A stretch of 64,000 bases of DNA, taken from assembly GCA_033980235.1 (NCBI GenBank), contig CM067075.1:23197061-23261060 (forward strand). The letters are read 5' to 3'. The translations under genes were made by a program, and so were the position numbers. The DNA comes from Diadema setosum. Lineage: Eukaryota > Echinodermata > Echinoidea > Diadematoida > Diadematidae. This document shows positions 46,088-57,619 of this stretch, piece after piece. The notes beneath the pieces are model-generated. The model saw only the letters and a program-made list of their open reading frames with translations, had not been told where the DNA came from and searched no databases. How positions within the stretch are numbered: the first letter of the stretch is position 1; every line of letters begins with the position of its first letter.

Positions 46088-46767
46088 ATAGTTCTGGCGG
46101 TATTTGGACAATAATTCCATTAAGAAAGTTCGAAATTTGTCCTCATCTCGGAAATTGCTTGGGGATAAATGATTTGCCTGCCTAAACACTTTCGTAGGGG
46201 CGGGGCAAATGCCCGCCCCCCCCCCCCCCCCGAGATATTTTCGACGCCCCTGATCTTCCCTGGGTATACCCATAGATGTATCTTGACTGAATTATCAGTC
46301 ACTGTCGTTCCTCATGAATGATTCAGGAAATGGAGGGGGTTCAATTATGGCAATATAGTTTTGTTATTGTTTGTTTGTTTGTTTTCGTACATATTTTGCA
46401 GATGGTCCCAAGTTACTCTCGTCTTAGCATGTTTACATGTAGGCCTATACACTATTTGACGTTGTCAACGTCTGAGCCATACCTTCCAGTGTATGTCCAT
46501 GTCCGCGAGCGAGCGAAGCGAGCGAGCGCTTGAGAAAATTATGCATTCGATTTCCTACAAGATAGAATACTGTTCAGCTCTGTTACCTGTCTGAAGGCCG
46601 GCGTACAAACGTCATGCAATATGCCAAAATTGATACAATCACATTTCTGCTTCCTCCATTTTTTTTTCTTCAAAATTCAGGGGGGGATGATTGTACAGGC
46701 CATCCCCCCCTCCTCCATTTCAGGGGGGGATATATCCCCCCCATCCCCCCCGGGATTTACGCCCATG
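46088..46767 (-). repeat. Segment S', inverted copy of S
   Basis: Reverse complement of 42,429-43,100 extended by ATAGTTCT, a short block shared with the inner edge of X. Ends in GGGATTTACGCCCATG next to the right GCTAATAC repeat. Confidence 0.85.
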
Positions 46768-46775
46768 GCTAATAC

Positions 46776-48889
46776 AGACATGGCTATTTTTCTTTTTCTT
46801 TTTTGTTGTTGCAATGATACCCGAAACACTTAAACCCTTAATTTTGGTTTGTGCAGGGCCCTTGACAGTAGCCCTGAAGAGCCCCTACATCCCATAGCTG
46901 ATACATTTACCCGAAGAAAGACATGGAAACATCTTTTTATATTGAACAAGTATTTGTGTATTTTTGTGAGTAACAAATACACATGTATCGATGACATTAA
47001 GGAACTCATAATATATATTTAAAGAAAAAAAAAAGCCTCTTGGGATATACCGCATGTCAAAAAAAAAAAAAAATTAAAACCGGACCCTCCACAATGATTA
47101 CTCTAAAAATAGTGAATCAATCCGAATACAATTTCAGGGTATGAAATTATAACTCTTTGCTCACATCTTACAGAAAACCCGATCCGACTTGCTTCAGTAG
47201 TCAAAGAGAAATGAGGAGTTTCGTAGAACATGTCAGGAATCCCTTCCCTCCAAGTTCTGCCCATTGTGTTCATACATTATGCACTTTCAAGAGCATCCAA
47301 GTGCCTAACTTGGAAGAACCAGACACATGACCTGTGTTACAATGATCCACATATCTCTGTGACCACTCAACCAAATTGAATGGGGTTTCCTGCATAATAT
47401 AGCTAATATGTTATAAGACCCTGAAGTAGCATTTAGACGGTTAAATCATATTGGAAGTTATCAATGCGAAAATCCGATTGTAATTTTTTTGGGGGACATA
47501 CTGTATGCGTGAATGTGGTTGATGAGTTGGTGATCCTCCACTCACCATACTTTCTACCTGTCAATGTAAACTTGTGAATTTCTGTCGTAATCCATGGGAA
47601 TCTCATTTGAACGTATATATTTCTAATTATGATGCATTATTTTTAATTATGGATATGAGATGCATAAACTTTGAAATAATTGCTTCATAAGATGACCGAT
47701 AGATCTAAAATTATACAAACGAGAGTCTTTAAGCACGTGAAGAAACTGTAAACTACAAGAAAGATCATTGTAAAAGTGAAAGGTCGGATATGGACTAGAT
47801 TTGGTTTGAATATCATCTCAATAACCTGGACTTACAGGCAAGTAGGCAAATGAAGTTATTATGCACAGGAAAGAACATAGGAAAGAAACATCACAAACAT
47901 GAAAATAATTCAATCTACAAATTTTATCTTGATTATCAACTGGATATAACCAAACTTGGTTTTAAATTTTTGAATATCATCTCAATAACTTGGACTCTCT
48001 ATTACCTTCAAACATGTCCGTATTTCATTTTTAATGTTAAGGTTATTTTTCCTTTTCTTTCTCTTTTCTTCTCTTCTTTTCCTTCTCTATTTCTTTCATG
48101 CTATCCCTACCTGCATTAAAATAAGATCCAAAACAATTTGATAACTAAGCAGTTCTATGCGGTATCCAGAGTTCCTCTATTGTTTCTATCAAAACCGAAA
48201 TGGAGAAATCTATACGCATGGGAATCGCAGTGGATTTGTTACCGATGAGTCAGTGGTAAAGTATCTGAGTTACTTGTATCCAAATATCAAAATAATAATT
48301 AATTTCAGGCACTTGTCACTGCTACGTAATGAACACCTTCAAGTTCTTAGATTGAATGTAATTCAGTGGAAGTGGTGTATCGGTTGAGATTTCTATTCAT
48401 CGAGAAATGAATACATGGCGCTGTAAACTGAGAAGTGCTATTCTTCTATCTAACATCTCTTCAAGTTTGGTCTTTAGTTTTCATTTGAACATATCCAATG
48501 TGTTTCTATTTTATCTTGTCGGGCATGTGATTGCAATAGTTACCCCCCCCCCCCCCACGAAACCATCACCAACAATGAAATATCAAAACAGGAACACGCA
48601 ATGAATTTATTATTTTTAGCGAGAGTACAGAGGTTGTCACACCGTCAACTGAAAGACACCGGTCTTCATGCTATTTTTATGATATTCATGATAAGAATCA
48701 ACACTACAAATCTATTGAAATGATATTCTTGCGTTGTTAAAATTTCTACTTTAAAATGCAGCCAGGACTGTTTTAAATCCACAAAACATGCCAAAAGCAT
48801 GCATCAAGTTGCATCATTAACAACATCAAGACGCATAAAGCTTTCACCCCCACCCCTGCCCCCCTCCCCATTTAGACCGGCGGGGGGGG
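46776..48889. other. AT-rich stretch without a gene
   Basis: 46,835-46,905 is a diverged satellite unit (GCAATGATACCCGAAACACT, GACAGTAGCCCTGAAGAGCC). The rest has poly-A tracts (47,020-47,075), poly-C at 48,542-48,556 and no frame resembling a known protein. Confidence 0.6.
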
Positions 48890-49450
48890 GGGGGGGGCAG
48901 AAGATTATTCAGCGGAAAAGGGTCGTAGACATGTCTCTCTCAGCTAAATAAAATCACATGTTGGGGCACTTAAGGGCTACTGTCTGGGGCCCCGTACAGG
49001 ATAAAACATCTGGCGGTGGTGTTTTGGGTATCTTTGTTGTGTACTACTTCTCTTGCAGAAGAACTAAGCCATGCCCCTTTTCAGCTAAATATAACGGGGA
49101 TTAGGGACACTTTGGGGCTACTGTCTTTGGGCACCGTACAGGATAAAATAACTGGCTTTGTTGTTTTGGGTATCTCTGTTGTGTACTAGGGCCTACTTCC
49201 ATTGCAAATGAAATTAGCAATGACTTTTGTCAGCTAAATAAAATCACATGTGGGTGGGTGGAGGGCACTTTGGGGCTACTGTCTAGGGCCCCGTATACAT
49301 TGAAATAAGGGGCTTTGGTGTTTTCGGTGTCTCTGTACTTCTTGCAATGGAAGTACTACTTCCATTGCAAACGAAATTAGCCATCACCCTTTTCAGCTGA
49401 ATAATATGGGTGGGGCACTTTGGGGCTACTCTCAGGGGCCCCGTACAGGA
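48890..49450 (-). repeat. AGTAGCCCCAAAG satellite, about four units, inverted
   Basis: Reverse orientation relative to 35,715-35,950: GGGGCTACTGTCTGGGGCCC recurs near 48,972, 49,112, 49,271 and 49,421, each followed by GTACAGGATAAAA and, in most units, TTTTGGGTATCT and GTTGTGTACTA. Spacing 138-160 bp. Confidence 0.85.
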
Positions 49451-49455
49451 TAAAA

Positions 49456-50244
49456 TTACTGGCTTGTCCATGCCTTTCTGACGCATCGGCTGCTCCGAAT
49501 TTTGTTGAACAGGGCTTGACGGTCCCTCGTGAGGTGTTTATTGACGAATATACTGGTCCCTCGAAGCTTGCTCCGAGCACGGTAGACCTTGTATCTCATC
49601 CTCATGTTGTATCTCGTGAACTTGACAAGCAGGGGGTTAGGGCCACGAGATCCCTCTGTGTGTTTGACCTGGAGACGATGTGAACCTGGGGTGAGTTCTA
49701 TCCCTAGCTTTTGGTTGACGAGATCCATGACAACTGCATCGGTGTCCTCGTTTGCGGACTCGGCAAGTCCGTAGATCCTCAAACAGTTCCGGCGGCTGTA
49801 GAGTTCAAGATCTTTCATCTCATCAGGAACTTTGTGGACAGCTTGTGCTCGAGATTACAGATGTGTTTTTCAAGGTCCTGGATCATTTTGAGTTTTACCT
49901 GGAGGTCATGGTCCAGTCAGTGACGCATACATTCGTTGCGTAACAGAGTCCAAGATCGCGCCCAGTACCGCTTTAGTTATGACGTCAGCTAGTTCACCGG
50001 TACACAATACTTCCACAAATCGTTTTTGAAGGGTGCCATTGAACTCTTCCATTGAAAGGTCAGAAGGCACAACGCTCGAATGACCAGCAGCAGTGGCCAC
50101 TACTTCACCGGAATTCGTCAACGGGGAAGCTTGCCCATGTGCCATCGACAGAGGCGCGTTGATGTCTTCGGCGTTTTCTGCCTTCTTTTTGGTAGTCTTG
50201 CCACCATACGGTTTCTGGGGCCATTTCCAAGAATGGGATATCAT
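49456..50244 (-). pseudogene. LINE ORF1 (RNA-binding chaperone-like), broken
   Basis: The minus-strand frame from 50,244 to 49,906 (MISHSWKWPQKPYGGKTTKK) gives a polar N-terminus with SMEEFNGTLQKRFVEVL. A short stretch in another frame (49,820-49,905) reads KMIQDLEKHICNLEHKLS, coiled-coil-like. The frame from 49,818 to 49,456 reads DLELYSRRNCLRIYGL, then VMDLVNQKLGIEL, SHRLQV, PLLVKFTRYNMR and YRARSKLRGTSIFVNKHLTRDRQALF. The last part matches the RRM-like and C-terminal domains of LINE ORF1 proteins (transposase_22 type). Two frame changes break it, and the expected ORF2 downstream is absent because satellite begins there. Confidence 0.8.
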
Positions 50245-52378
50245 TCAGGAAAGCGAGTCAGGATATTTCTAGCAACAGTTCAGCAATACTATCATGAAAA
50301 TGTCAGAAAATGTCAGGAACTCGTTAAATTACGGAAATTTTATCAAATGAATGAGACAGCGATTCAGAAGATGTGTTGCGTCGTAGGTGGCGTGGTATAT
50401 GTATGTATATATATATGTATATATATATATATATATACTCTCATAGTTGAGAAAGGTTACAACGAATTGAAAAGTGATATGTACCCACTATATTTAAGAT
50501 TGGTTGCATGTTACTAAAATGGTGAAATATACACTCTCTGATCATGCTGATAGTTGAGGAAGGTTGCCACAATGGAAAGTGAAATGTATAGTACACCGTA
50601 CTATATCTGAGAAAGGACTAACAGTGTCTGAAAAGTGAATGTACACTCTCAGATGCGAAAGATTATAGGCCTAACAATATTGACAATTAGTGAAATGAAC
50701 AATGGCATTGATATGTGTAGGTAGGCATGGTTGCAACAACTTGAAGATGAAATTAGCATCGTCAACATAGCAACAAACACATTATGTATTTATAAAGATG
50801 CAAACAAAGGAGAAGATACGAATCAACATGAAAATTGTCAATTACCTAACATTGACCATTGTAAAGACTGTCCCTCTTAACACAGCATCTAACAAAGAGC
50901 TGTACTTGGATAGTGACCACGATTCATATGCAAAAGAATGTTTATTTAAACGTTTTTAACACGTTTTTATTGTGTATATTAATATTCTGAAGGATTAAAT
51001 GAGACTGTTCAATGGTAATTTCTTGCTGTATATGTGTCTGGAAATATGAATGATTTAGATGGAATCAGGATGTCACTGAATCTATGTGAAAATGTGTATG
51101 TATTTGTGACAGTGCAAGAAAATATGTATTCTAAATGTGCATGTGTTACCAGATGAAACGTTAGCGCCTGTGTGATAGCATACGATATCTGCCATACTAT
51201 AATCTTAGAAGGAGAAGGACGTACAATGTTTCAAATCAATATAACATTTCTTCCATAGTCACGATATAGTTGTGGGGTGCAGACCGAGACCTGAAAAACT
51301 TGTCAGACAATAAAGATACAGGTTTGAACTACAGATACTTTGAAGATGTTCTATAATATTATTGAGAAGAGAAAAGTAGGCCTACACTGGCCAAGGTGAT
51401 CGAGTAAGTTGTTCCAAACGTCGGATCCATAACGTGTAATAGATTTTTGGGCTAAAACACATTTAGGTTTACGAGGCGATAGTCTGTTGAACGGTGAGTT
51501 GGATATACGTCAAAGGAAATAATTATGTCGTCGAATACCAAAAATAATTATGTCGTCGAATACCAAAGCAAGTTGATTTGGGTGTATACATGAATACGCC
51601 TGTTTGTAAAATATGCATGTCTTTGACCTTTATTGTGTGTAAGGGATGAAATTTGGTCTCATTGAGAAAATAACATTAATGATAATACTGAAAGACTTTT
51701 TGTAGTAATAATGATAAGTTTTAATGATAATAAAGTTTCCCCCAAAGCAAAAAAAAAAAAAAAAAGGAACTCCCCATTTTATCAAAGTAGCGTCACTTTG
51801 AATATATAGGTTGTGAGCAGAATAATTTGGCAAGAGTATTTCTAGTCTTATTGACTAACTTCTGCGTGAAAATGGCAGTGATCTGTTGAGCCAGGCATGA
51901 ATGATCACACGTTAAAAAAAGAGGTCAATTTGCAGCAATCACAAAAGTTTTATTTTGGGGACATTACAGACAATGGTCAATTTACAACAATCACAAAAGT
52001 TTTATTTTGGGGCCTGTGAAATATTCTGTTTCTGGTGAATGTTATAGTGCTATTGTTCTTCTAATAATCATCGATTACTCGATGAAAACTTTGAGCAAAG
52101 AAAATGTCTCGGGTTCGAATCCCGATGAAAACCCATTTTCTTTGCACAAAGTTTTCGCTATTTATTATTTGTTTCTGGTCAGTTTTCTGTTCCTTGTTTC
52201 AAAATATATTACAAAAAAAGCTGCATCGCTTCGGCGATCCCTCGCATTTATTCCAAAGTTGATTTACATCCTTTGGATTTATGTCAGGTTAATGTGTGTG
52301 TGTGGCACACATACACACACTATAGCTTCTGACCACACGAGCAAAGAGAGTTAAGGGTTTGGGACGAACACCGATCTA
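50245..52378. other. Non-coding stretch
   Basis: (TA)n at 50,399-50,438, poly-A at 51,750-51,766, a duplicated GTTTTATTTTGGGG block near 51,948 and 52,000, and a first copy of the CCCATTTTCTTTGC...AAAGTTTTCGCTA block at 52,131-52,160 that recurs after the tRNA-like sequence at 52,451. No gene recognised. Confidence 0.55.
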
Positions 52379-52451
52379 GGGCTTAATAGCTCAGTCGGTA
52401 GAGCACCGGTCTAGTAATCCGGAGGTCTCGGGTTCGAATCCCGATGAAAAC
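52379..52451 (+). tRNA. tRNA-Thr(AGT)-like SINE head or pseudogene
   Basis: A box TAGCTCAGTCGG and B box GGTTCGAATCC are intact, the T stem TCGGG/CCCGA pairs, and the anticodon loop CTAGTAA gives AGT. The acceptor stem does not pair (GGGCTTA against TGAAAAC), so it is not a working tRNA. A B-box fragment, CGGGTTCGAATCCCGATGAA, also occurs at 52,110-52,129, pointing to a duplicated SINE. A (TA)n tract follows at 52,481-52,515. Confidence 0.55.
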
Positions 52452-52476
52452 CCATTTTCTTTGCTCAAAGTTTTCG

Positions 52477-52516
<40 letters not shown>

Positions 52517-52656
52517 TGTCCCTACTCCACCACGTTTGAAAAGCCATTGTCAACTGCTGGCAATTCTCTTCGAATAAATGGCCACAAAACAAACTTCCTT
52601 TAGCTCTCCGAATACAACCGCCGGCTCTCACGGACACTTTTCTAAAGCTTCAACCA

Positions 52657-53637
52657 ATGCATATTTGTCCCAGTCCCCCTTGGTCCATTGAATATCCCAA
52701 TATTGACCTCTCCATTCACAGTTCATGTCCCGAGACCGCCCTCCCTTCAGTGCAACATCAAACTGCTCTTCAAACCATAAATACCACATATTTAAATCAC
52801 CTGACAATTTACACTGACGGTTCCCACGATCCCTCCAATAATTGTTCTAGCACTGGGATTTACGTACCTTCATATCGTCGTGAAATAAGTGAAAGGGTTT
52901 TACCAATTTCAATTTGTCGTACAGAACTGGTAGCGACTCTTCTTGTCCTATCATGGCTGGAATCCTCTCCCCCTCTCAGAGCTGTTATCTTCTCAGATTC
53001 TCTCAGTGCCTTGACACTTTTGAATAGCCACACTTCAAATATCCTTCACCTTCCTAATGAAGTCCTTCCTAAATGCTCAAATCTTATAATGAATGGTTGT
53101 GACATCACTTTAGCACGGGTACCAGCTCACTGTGGTTTAGCGGGCAACGAAAAAGCCGATTATCTTGTCAAACAAAGTCTAGGTAAGAATATTACAATCA
53201 GTGTTCCTCTAAATATTGATGATATACGACATGTAAATAAACATAGGTGTCTTGATGCTTGGAACTCGTTATGGCGCTCTTCTAATAACGGACGCCATCT
53301 TTTTAACATCCAACCCTGTGCCTCAAACACTTTCACCATTGAACGTCTGAACAGACGTGATGAAATTATAACTCACCCACTCCGCATGGGCCGAGCCATA
53401 CTTGCAACTTTTTACCATATTATCCGTAAGCATCGCACTGGTCTTTGCTCAATATGCAATGTATCGGAAACCGTTGAACACTATTTTTAACACTCCAAAC
53501 AATGCACCTATCAAAGTGAGAATCCCATACGTGCTATCCAAAAGCAATCACCGAGTATCTCTGATTTACTCGCAAACCAAAAAGCTCTGGGCGCAATTAT
53601 TACCTATGTCAAGGAACCAACAAATATCACATGATTT
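52657..53637 (+). pseudogene. LINE RNase H domain and C-terminal Cys/His region
   Basis: The frame 52,657-53,490 (277 aa) holds an RNase H fold: IYTDGSHD (first Asp), CRTELVATLLVLSWL (Glu), IFSDSLSALTLL (second Asp), VPAHCGLAGNEKAD (final Asp). It continues with INDIRH-like and GLCSICNVSETVEHYF, a C-x2-C...H cluster at the end of ORF2 in I/Jockey-group LINEs that carry RNase H. A TAA at 53,488-53,490 breaks it; read through, the frame goes on with QCTYQSENPIRAIQKQ and ISDLLANQKALGAIITYVK to 53,637. Endonuclease and RT are missing, so this is a 5'-truncated copy. The Met at 52,657 is only the first in-frame Met. Confidence 0.88.
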
Positions 53638-53649
53638 AAGATTGAATAA

Positions 53650-54070
53650 GTTTGCTGTGGCATGGACTTAGGGAAGTTTTGCATAATGTATGCATTATCA
53701 TTTGTAAACTTAGATTAAAAATATTTGTGAGTCGTCTATTATGCGGACTTACATGTGTTTATTAATAATGTTTTTTTTTCTCACTTTGTTTGCTGTGGCA
53801 TGCATTTTTGCGAAGTTTTGTATAATGCATGCATTATCACTTGCAAACATGCTTTCCAAGATATTTGTGAGTTGTCTATATATGTTGGCAACTACATGTA
53901 TTTGCCTTTCAATAATGTTTTAGTTTCTCACCTATGTTTGCTGTGGCTTGCATTTTGCGAAGTTTTGTATAATACATGCATCATCATTTGCAAAAGTAGA
54001 TTTTCAAAATATTTGTGAGTTGTCTATACGTGTTGGCATACATTCGCTTATCAATAATGTTTTTTTCTCA
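53650..54070 (+). repeat. Three to four tandem units of about 140 bp
   Basis: TTTGCTGTGGCATGCATTTT, GAAGTTTTGTATAATGCATG, ATATTTGTGAGTTGTCTATA and TATCAATAATGTTTTTTTCTC recur with spacing near 140-148 bp. It directly follows the RNase H relic and may be its 3' UTR. Confidence 0.8.
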
Positions 54071-54442
54071 TTAATGTTTATTTGATTGTGATTAATCTCA
54101 TTTATGTTTTATTTAGTCTCGTTTTCCCCTTCCCAGTACTCAGGAGAGGGACTTTCATCCTCTCCTATCCACCAGCGAAATCTTTCACAACATCCGCAGC
54201 GCACTTCGCTCTCCGGTTCCCAGCGAGATCAAGCCGAGCCTGGTCAGCCGTCCCGTCGAGGCCTCCACTTTCCATGTCGCCGGAGGTGCCGGAATCTGCA
54301 GCGAGCAGGTTTTGGGAGTCCCTCGCTGCTGCAGATCCCGGCATCTAGCTTACTTCAATTGGTCTTTATTATGTAAAACATCTTGTTCTAGTCTTACTAT
54401 CCTTTCTTACGTTTCCCTCGCAAGGACTGGAATTTCTCCTTC

Positions 54443-54484
<42 letters not shown>

Positions 54485-56545
54485 TAATAGTAAGAACAAT
54501 TCTAACATTTGTAAAATCCCTTTTTCGTATGAGTCGCCTGCACTTTTTTAATACTTAAAAAGATAGTGGTCTAAATTTGCCTTGAAGATTGTTATATGAC
54601 TCCCACTTTCTAGCACTGATTTTCCACTTTATCTTTGAGCTTGAAGCCCGCAGGTACTCATACATTATTGAAACCACCACTTTATTTGTACAATGTTTCT
54701 CCATTGTTCTGCTGCAAAACTACTTTGTTGTATAAACGCCTCTGGGTTTTTCCCCAATCATTGCCCGCATTGCATGATGCTTAGAGCTCTGTGTTATATA
54801 CACTGTATTTTTACTTACTCTTTTTGTCTTTCCCTCGAAGGAATGATACAGCTATAGTAATTTTCTCTATTCTGTTACACATGTTACTGTGTGCATGGTG
54901 TGTGTGCCTTATTTAAAATACTATAGTACTGTATATTATTTTGGGCTGACCCCTGATATTAGTATGTGTGTGGGTGGTTGGATATGTGTGTGTGTGTGTG
55001 TGTGTGTGTTTGAGTGTATGGGTGAGTTAGTGTATAATTAATACTTAATATTTGTATTTTCTCATATGAGTTTCCTCGTGGAGACATTATGAGCTCCTTT
55101 GCGGAGCCGTCCATTATGAGCTCCCTCGTGGAGACATTATGGTATATCGAATATTCTTGTTTAATACCTCTAAGTTTATTATGTTTGTTTGATGTTAGTA
55201 TTGTCTGTGGCAAATTAATTGTTGTATAGGGTCCCAATTTTTCTATCTTTCTTCTTTCTTAAAACACAACAAACAACGAGTTCATGATAACCATAATGTG
55301 ACAATAAAGGAAACTCTGGAATGGTGTCCGGTTTAGTCATTCAGGCTATTAAACATATAGACTATCATATATTGCGCATTCACTCTACTGATATGCAACA
55401 TAGAAAATAATGATACGTAATATATACATAACATGTAAACATATGGATGCCAAAATCCTTCAAGCTTACAGGTAAAATGATTTCTATGGTATCATAGTAT
55501 GGCGATATGAGACCTACAGGGGAATACACATTTGTGACCGCCCAGCTCAAAACCCACATAAAAGTAGGCCAAAATGAGTTTCTACTTTTCTACATATATT
55601 AAAAGTAGGTTCTAAGCTTTTAAGTGATCTATAACTTGTTAATATTGGACCATCCTAACCCATTCAAAAAGTGATTGAAATGAGGGAGTTTTAATAGGAG
55701 GTGCAGTTTCATGGAAAAAGGATACAATGTGGAGAAAAGAGGATTTAAAGATTAAGGTCATTCACGCGTACTGCACAGGAACAATGAAAACATGTTCTAT
55801 TTCACAGTGAAAGCAGCACCTGTCAGTAAAAATATGGTTCATAAGAACTTTTAATATCTCAATTCCGGTTTCGCTTTAAGTCGCCAAATTTTGACAGTAG
55901 GTAGAAAAAAGATTACTCTCCAAGATAAAACTAATGTTAAAAAATGAGAACGATAATTCTAACCCTAATGCTAATCTCAATTGATAATGACGGTTGATTG
56001 TAGACGGGATTGATGCAATTACCTAGAGAAAAGCTCAGATCATTTCTATCTATATTTCGCTGAAAACAAAAATTAATTAATTTCAGTGTCCTTCTGTTTG
56101 TCTGTAGTCAACTTCAAGCATATTGCAATTCCTATAGAAATTATTAGCAATAAGCATTTCCGTGAGAATACTGTACAACAATGAGACCTATTAGATATCC
56201 ATATGCATTTCCTCGTCTTACAAAAATATACTCAGAATGTCTGTTGCATGGCGGTACTCTTACTTGATTGTTTTGTTCAATAGATTGATTTGTTTTTAAC
56301 GTGGAACGTTATTATTGCACAAATGAGTTGTTCATGATTTGTGAATTCATCCTGGACAGCGAGAGCAAGTAATCTTAAATAATATAAACAACAATTACCA
56401 TTGACTGTCAACTATAGTTGACAAGTAAGGTATCCAACCTGGATATCGATTAAATAGCATATGATGTCTTCGTCCTGCAATTTTCAAAGCATTCGCCTTT
56501 ACAATGAAAAGTGCAATTTGTTATCATGACGAACAATAACAATCA
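54071..56545. other. Non-coding stretch with microsatellites
   Basis: (TA)n at 54,446-54,481, (GT)n at 54,985-55,010, and a short repeat of ATTATGAGCTCC and TCGTGGAGACATTATG at 55,075-55,141. A GC-richer block at 54,120-54,350 has two overlapping frames that I do not recognise. Confidence 0.5.
55640..55960 (+). repeat. Dispersed repeat related to the TLR upstream region
   Basis: CATTCAAAAAGTGATTGAAATGAG, a GTGCAGTTTCA block, TTCACGCGTACTGCACAGG, ACATGTTCTATTTCACAGTG and AATTTTGACAGTAGG follow the same order as 26,525-26,830 and part of 15,540-15,710. The TLR upstream regions therefore contain a genome-dispersed repeat here. Confidence 0.6.
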
Positions 56546-57112
56546 TTAAAGGACAAGTCCACCTTCATATACATATGGATTGAGAGAATGTAGCAATATT
56601 AATAGAACACATCAGTGAAAGTTTGAGGAAAATCGGACAATCTATTCAAAAGTTATGAATTTTTTAAGTATCTGCCCAATCACTGCTGGATGAGAAGACT
56701 ACTACAGTGTATGATGTCACATGCGTACAACGATATAAGGAAAATAAAGAGAGAATTTCACAAAACTTTACTTTTTGAATAAAGTGCACATTCCTTCGAC
56801 TTGTTACTGACGTATGTTAAGGGTAATATCATTCCTCCTGGCTTCTGAAAGAGAGAAGTCGAGTGCTCTTTTGTTATGCAAGAGAAATGGAAATATGTTG
56901 AATTTCCTTTATTCTTTCTTTATATCGTTGCACATATGTGACATCACAAGCTATAGTAGTCTTTTCATCCAGCCAAGACTGAGCAGAAACTTCAAAAATT
57001 CATAACTTTTGAACGGATTGTCGGATTTCCCCCAAACTTTCGCTGATGTGTTCTACTAATATTCCTGCATTCACTCAACCCACATGTCTATGAAGGTGAA
57101 CTTGTCCTTTAA
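56546..57112. mobile_element. 567 bp palindromic MITE with TTAA ends
   Basis: TTAAAGGACAAGTCCACCTT opens it and the right end is its reverse complement with one mismatch over 24 bases. Inner halves are also inverted (ATCTATTCAAAAGTTATGAA against TTCATAACTTTTGAACGGAT). TTAA at both ends suggests a TTAA target. No coding capacity. Confidence 0.85.
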
Positions 57113-57351
57113 TAAAATTATTTTTGCCCAGGGGAGCTTCTTCACAAAGTCGTTACCCCATCATGGTCTGATATAGATCTATTCTTACGTCTTGGTCAAA
57201 AGATGATATTCGGATAAGCATCTTGTCAAATAATGTGCGCTCCAGCCCGGCTTTGAACACCTTTTTTTCCCCTCGAGAATCTAGATCATCAACCGCTTTA
57301 AATCAGTGTGGTGTAATGACAACGGTGAACCCCTCTCTATTTTCTGGCTGC

Positions 57352-57590
57352 AGGTATAGTCTAGCATGCGACTTATTATTTTATGGTCGTGTTTCTTGGT
57401 TGCCCGTCAATAGATGACGCGATTCTATTAAAGTATCTGTTGGGTGGTGTGACAGCTAAGTGTGGTAATCGACTTTTCAGTCGACTATTATGACACCGGC
57501 CAGCACATCCTTAGAATCGCGCTATCTACTGACTGGTAACCAAAGAATAGAACAGGACTAATAAAAATACGTCGCATGCTTGACTACGCG
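57352..57590. repeat. Inverted repeat with arms of about 80 bp
   Basis: TAGTCTAGCATGCGAC, TTGGTTGCCCGTCAATAGAT and GCGATTCTA (57,356-57,427) are mirrored by TAGAATCGCGCTATCTACTG, ACTGGTAACCAA and GTCGCATGCTTGACTA (57,512-57,587). The centre contains TCGACTTTTCAGTCGA. Probably a MITE relic. Confidence 0.7.
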
Positions 57591-57619
57591 ACGCGGCGCC
57601 TGTGTCTACTGATTTCTTT

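Larger units (their letters stand above)
39442..46767. mobile_element. 7.3 kb composite inverted duplication, order X-S-X'-S'
   Basis: The direct repeat GCTAATAC sits at 39,434-39,441 and 46,768-46,775. Outer ends are inverted: CAACGGCGTAAATCC against CATGGGCGTAAATCC. Inside, 39,442-42,428 (X) pairs with 43,101-46,087 as reverse complement, i to 85,529 minus i, with only a few differences. 42,429-43,100 (S) pairs with 46,088-46,767. An 8 bp duplication and CA-starting inverted ends suggest mobilisation as one hAT-like unit. No transposase is encoded. Satellite lies on both sides. Confidence 0.75.

Noticed and set aside
49420..49683. Plus-strand frame of 87 codons
   Set aside because: It is antisense to the LINE ORF1 relic, which has recognisable motifs.
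52379..52451. Functional tRNA-Thr gene
   Set aside because: The acceptor stem does not pair and part of the sequence is duplicated nearby, so a SINE or pseudogene is more likely.
54082..54376. Overlapping frames in a GC-richer block
   Set aside because: Arg/Ser/Pro-rich translations in two frames with no known motif; more likely part of a LINE 3' region.
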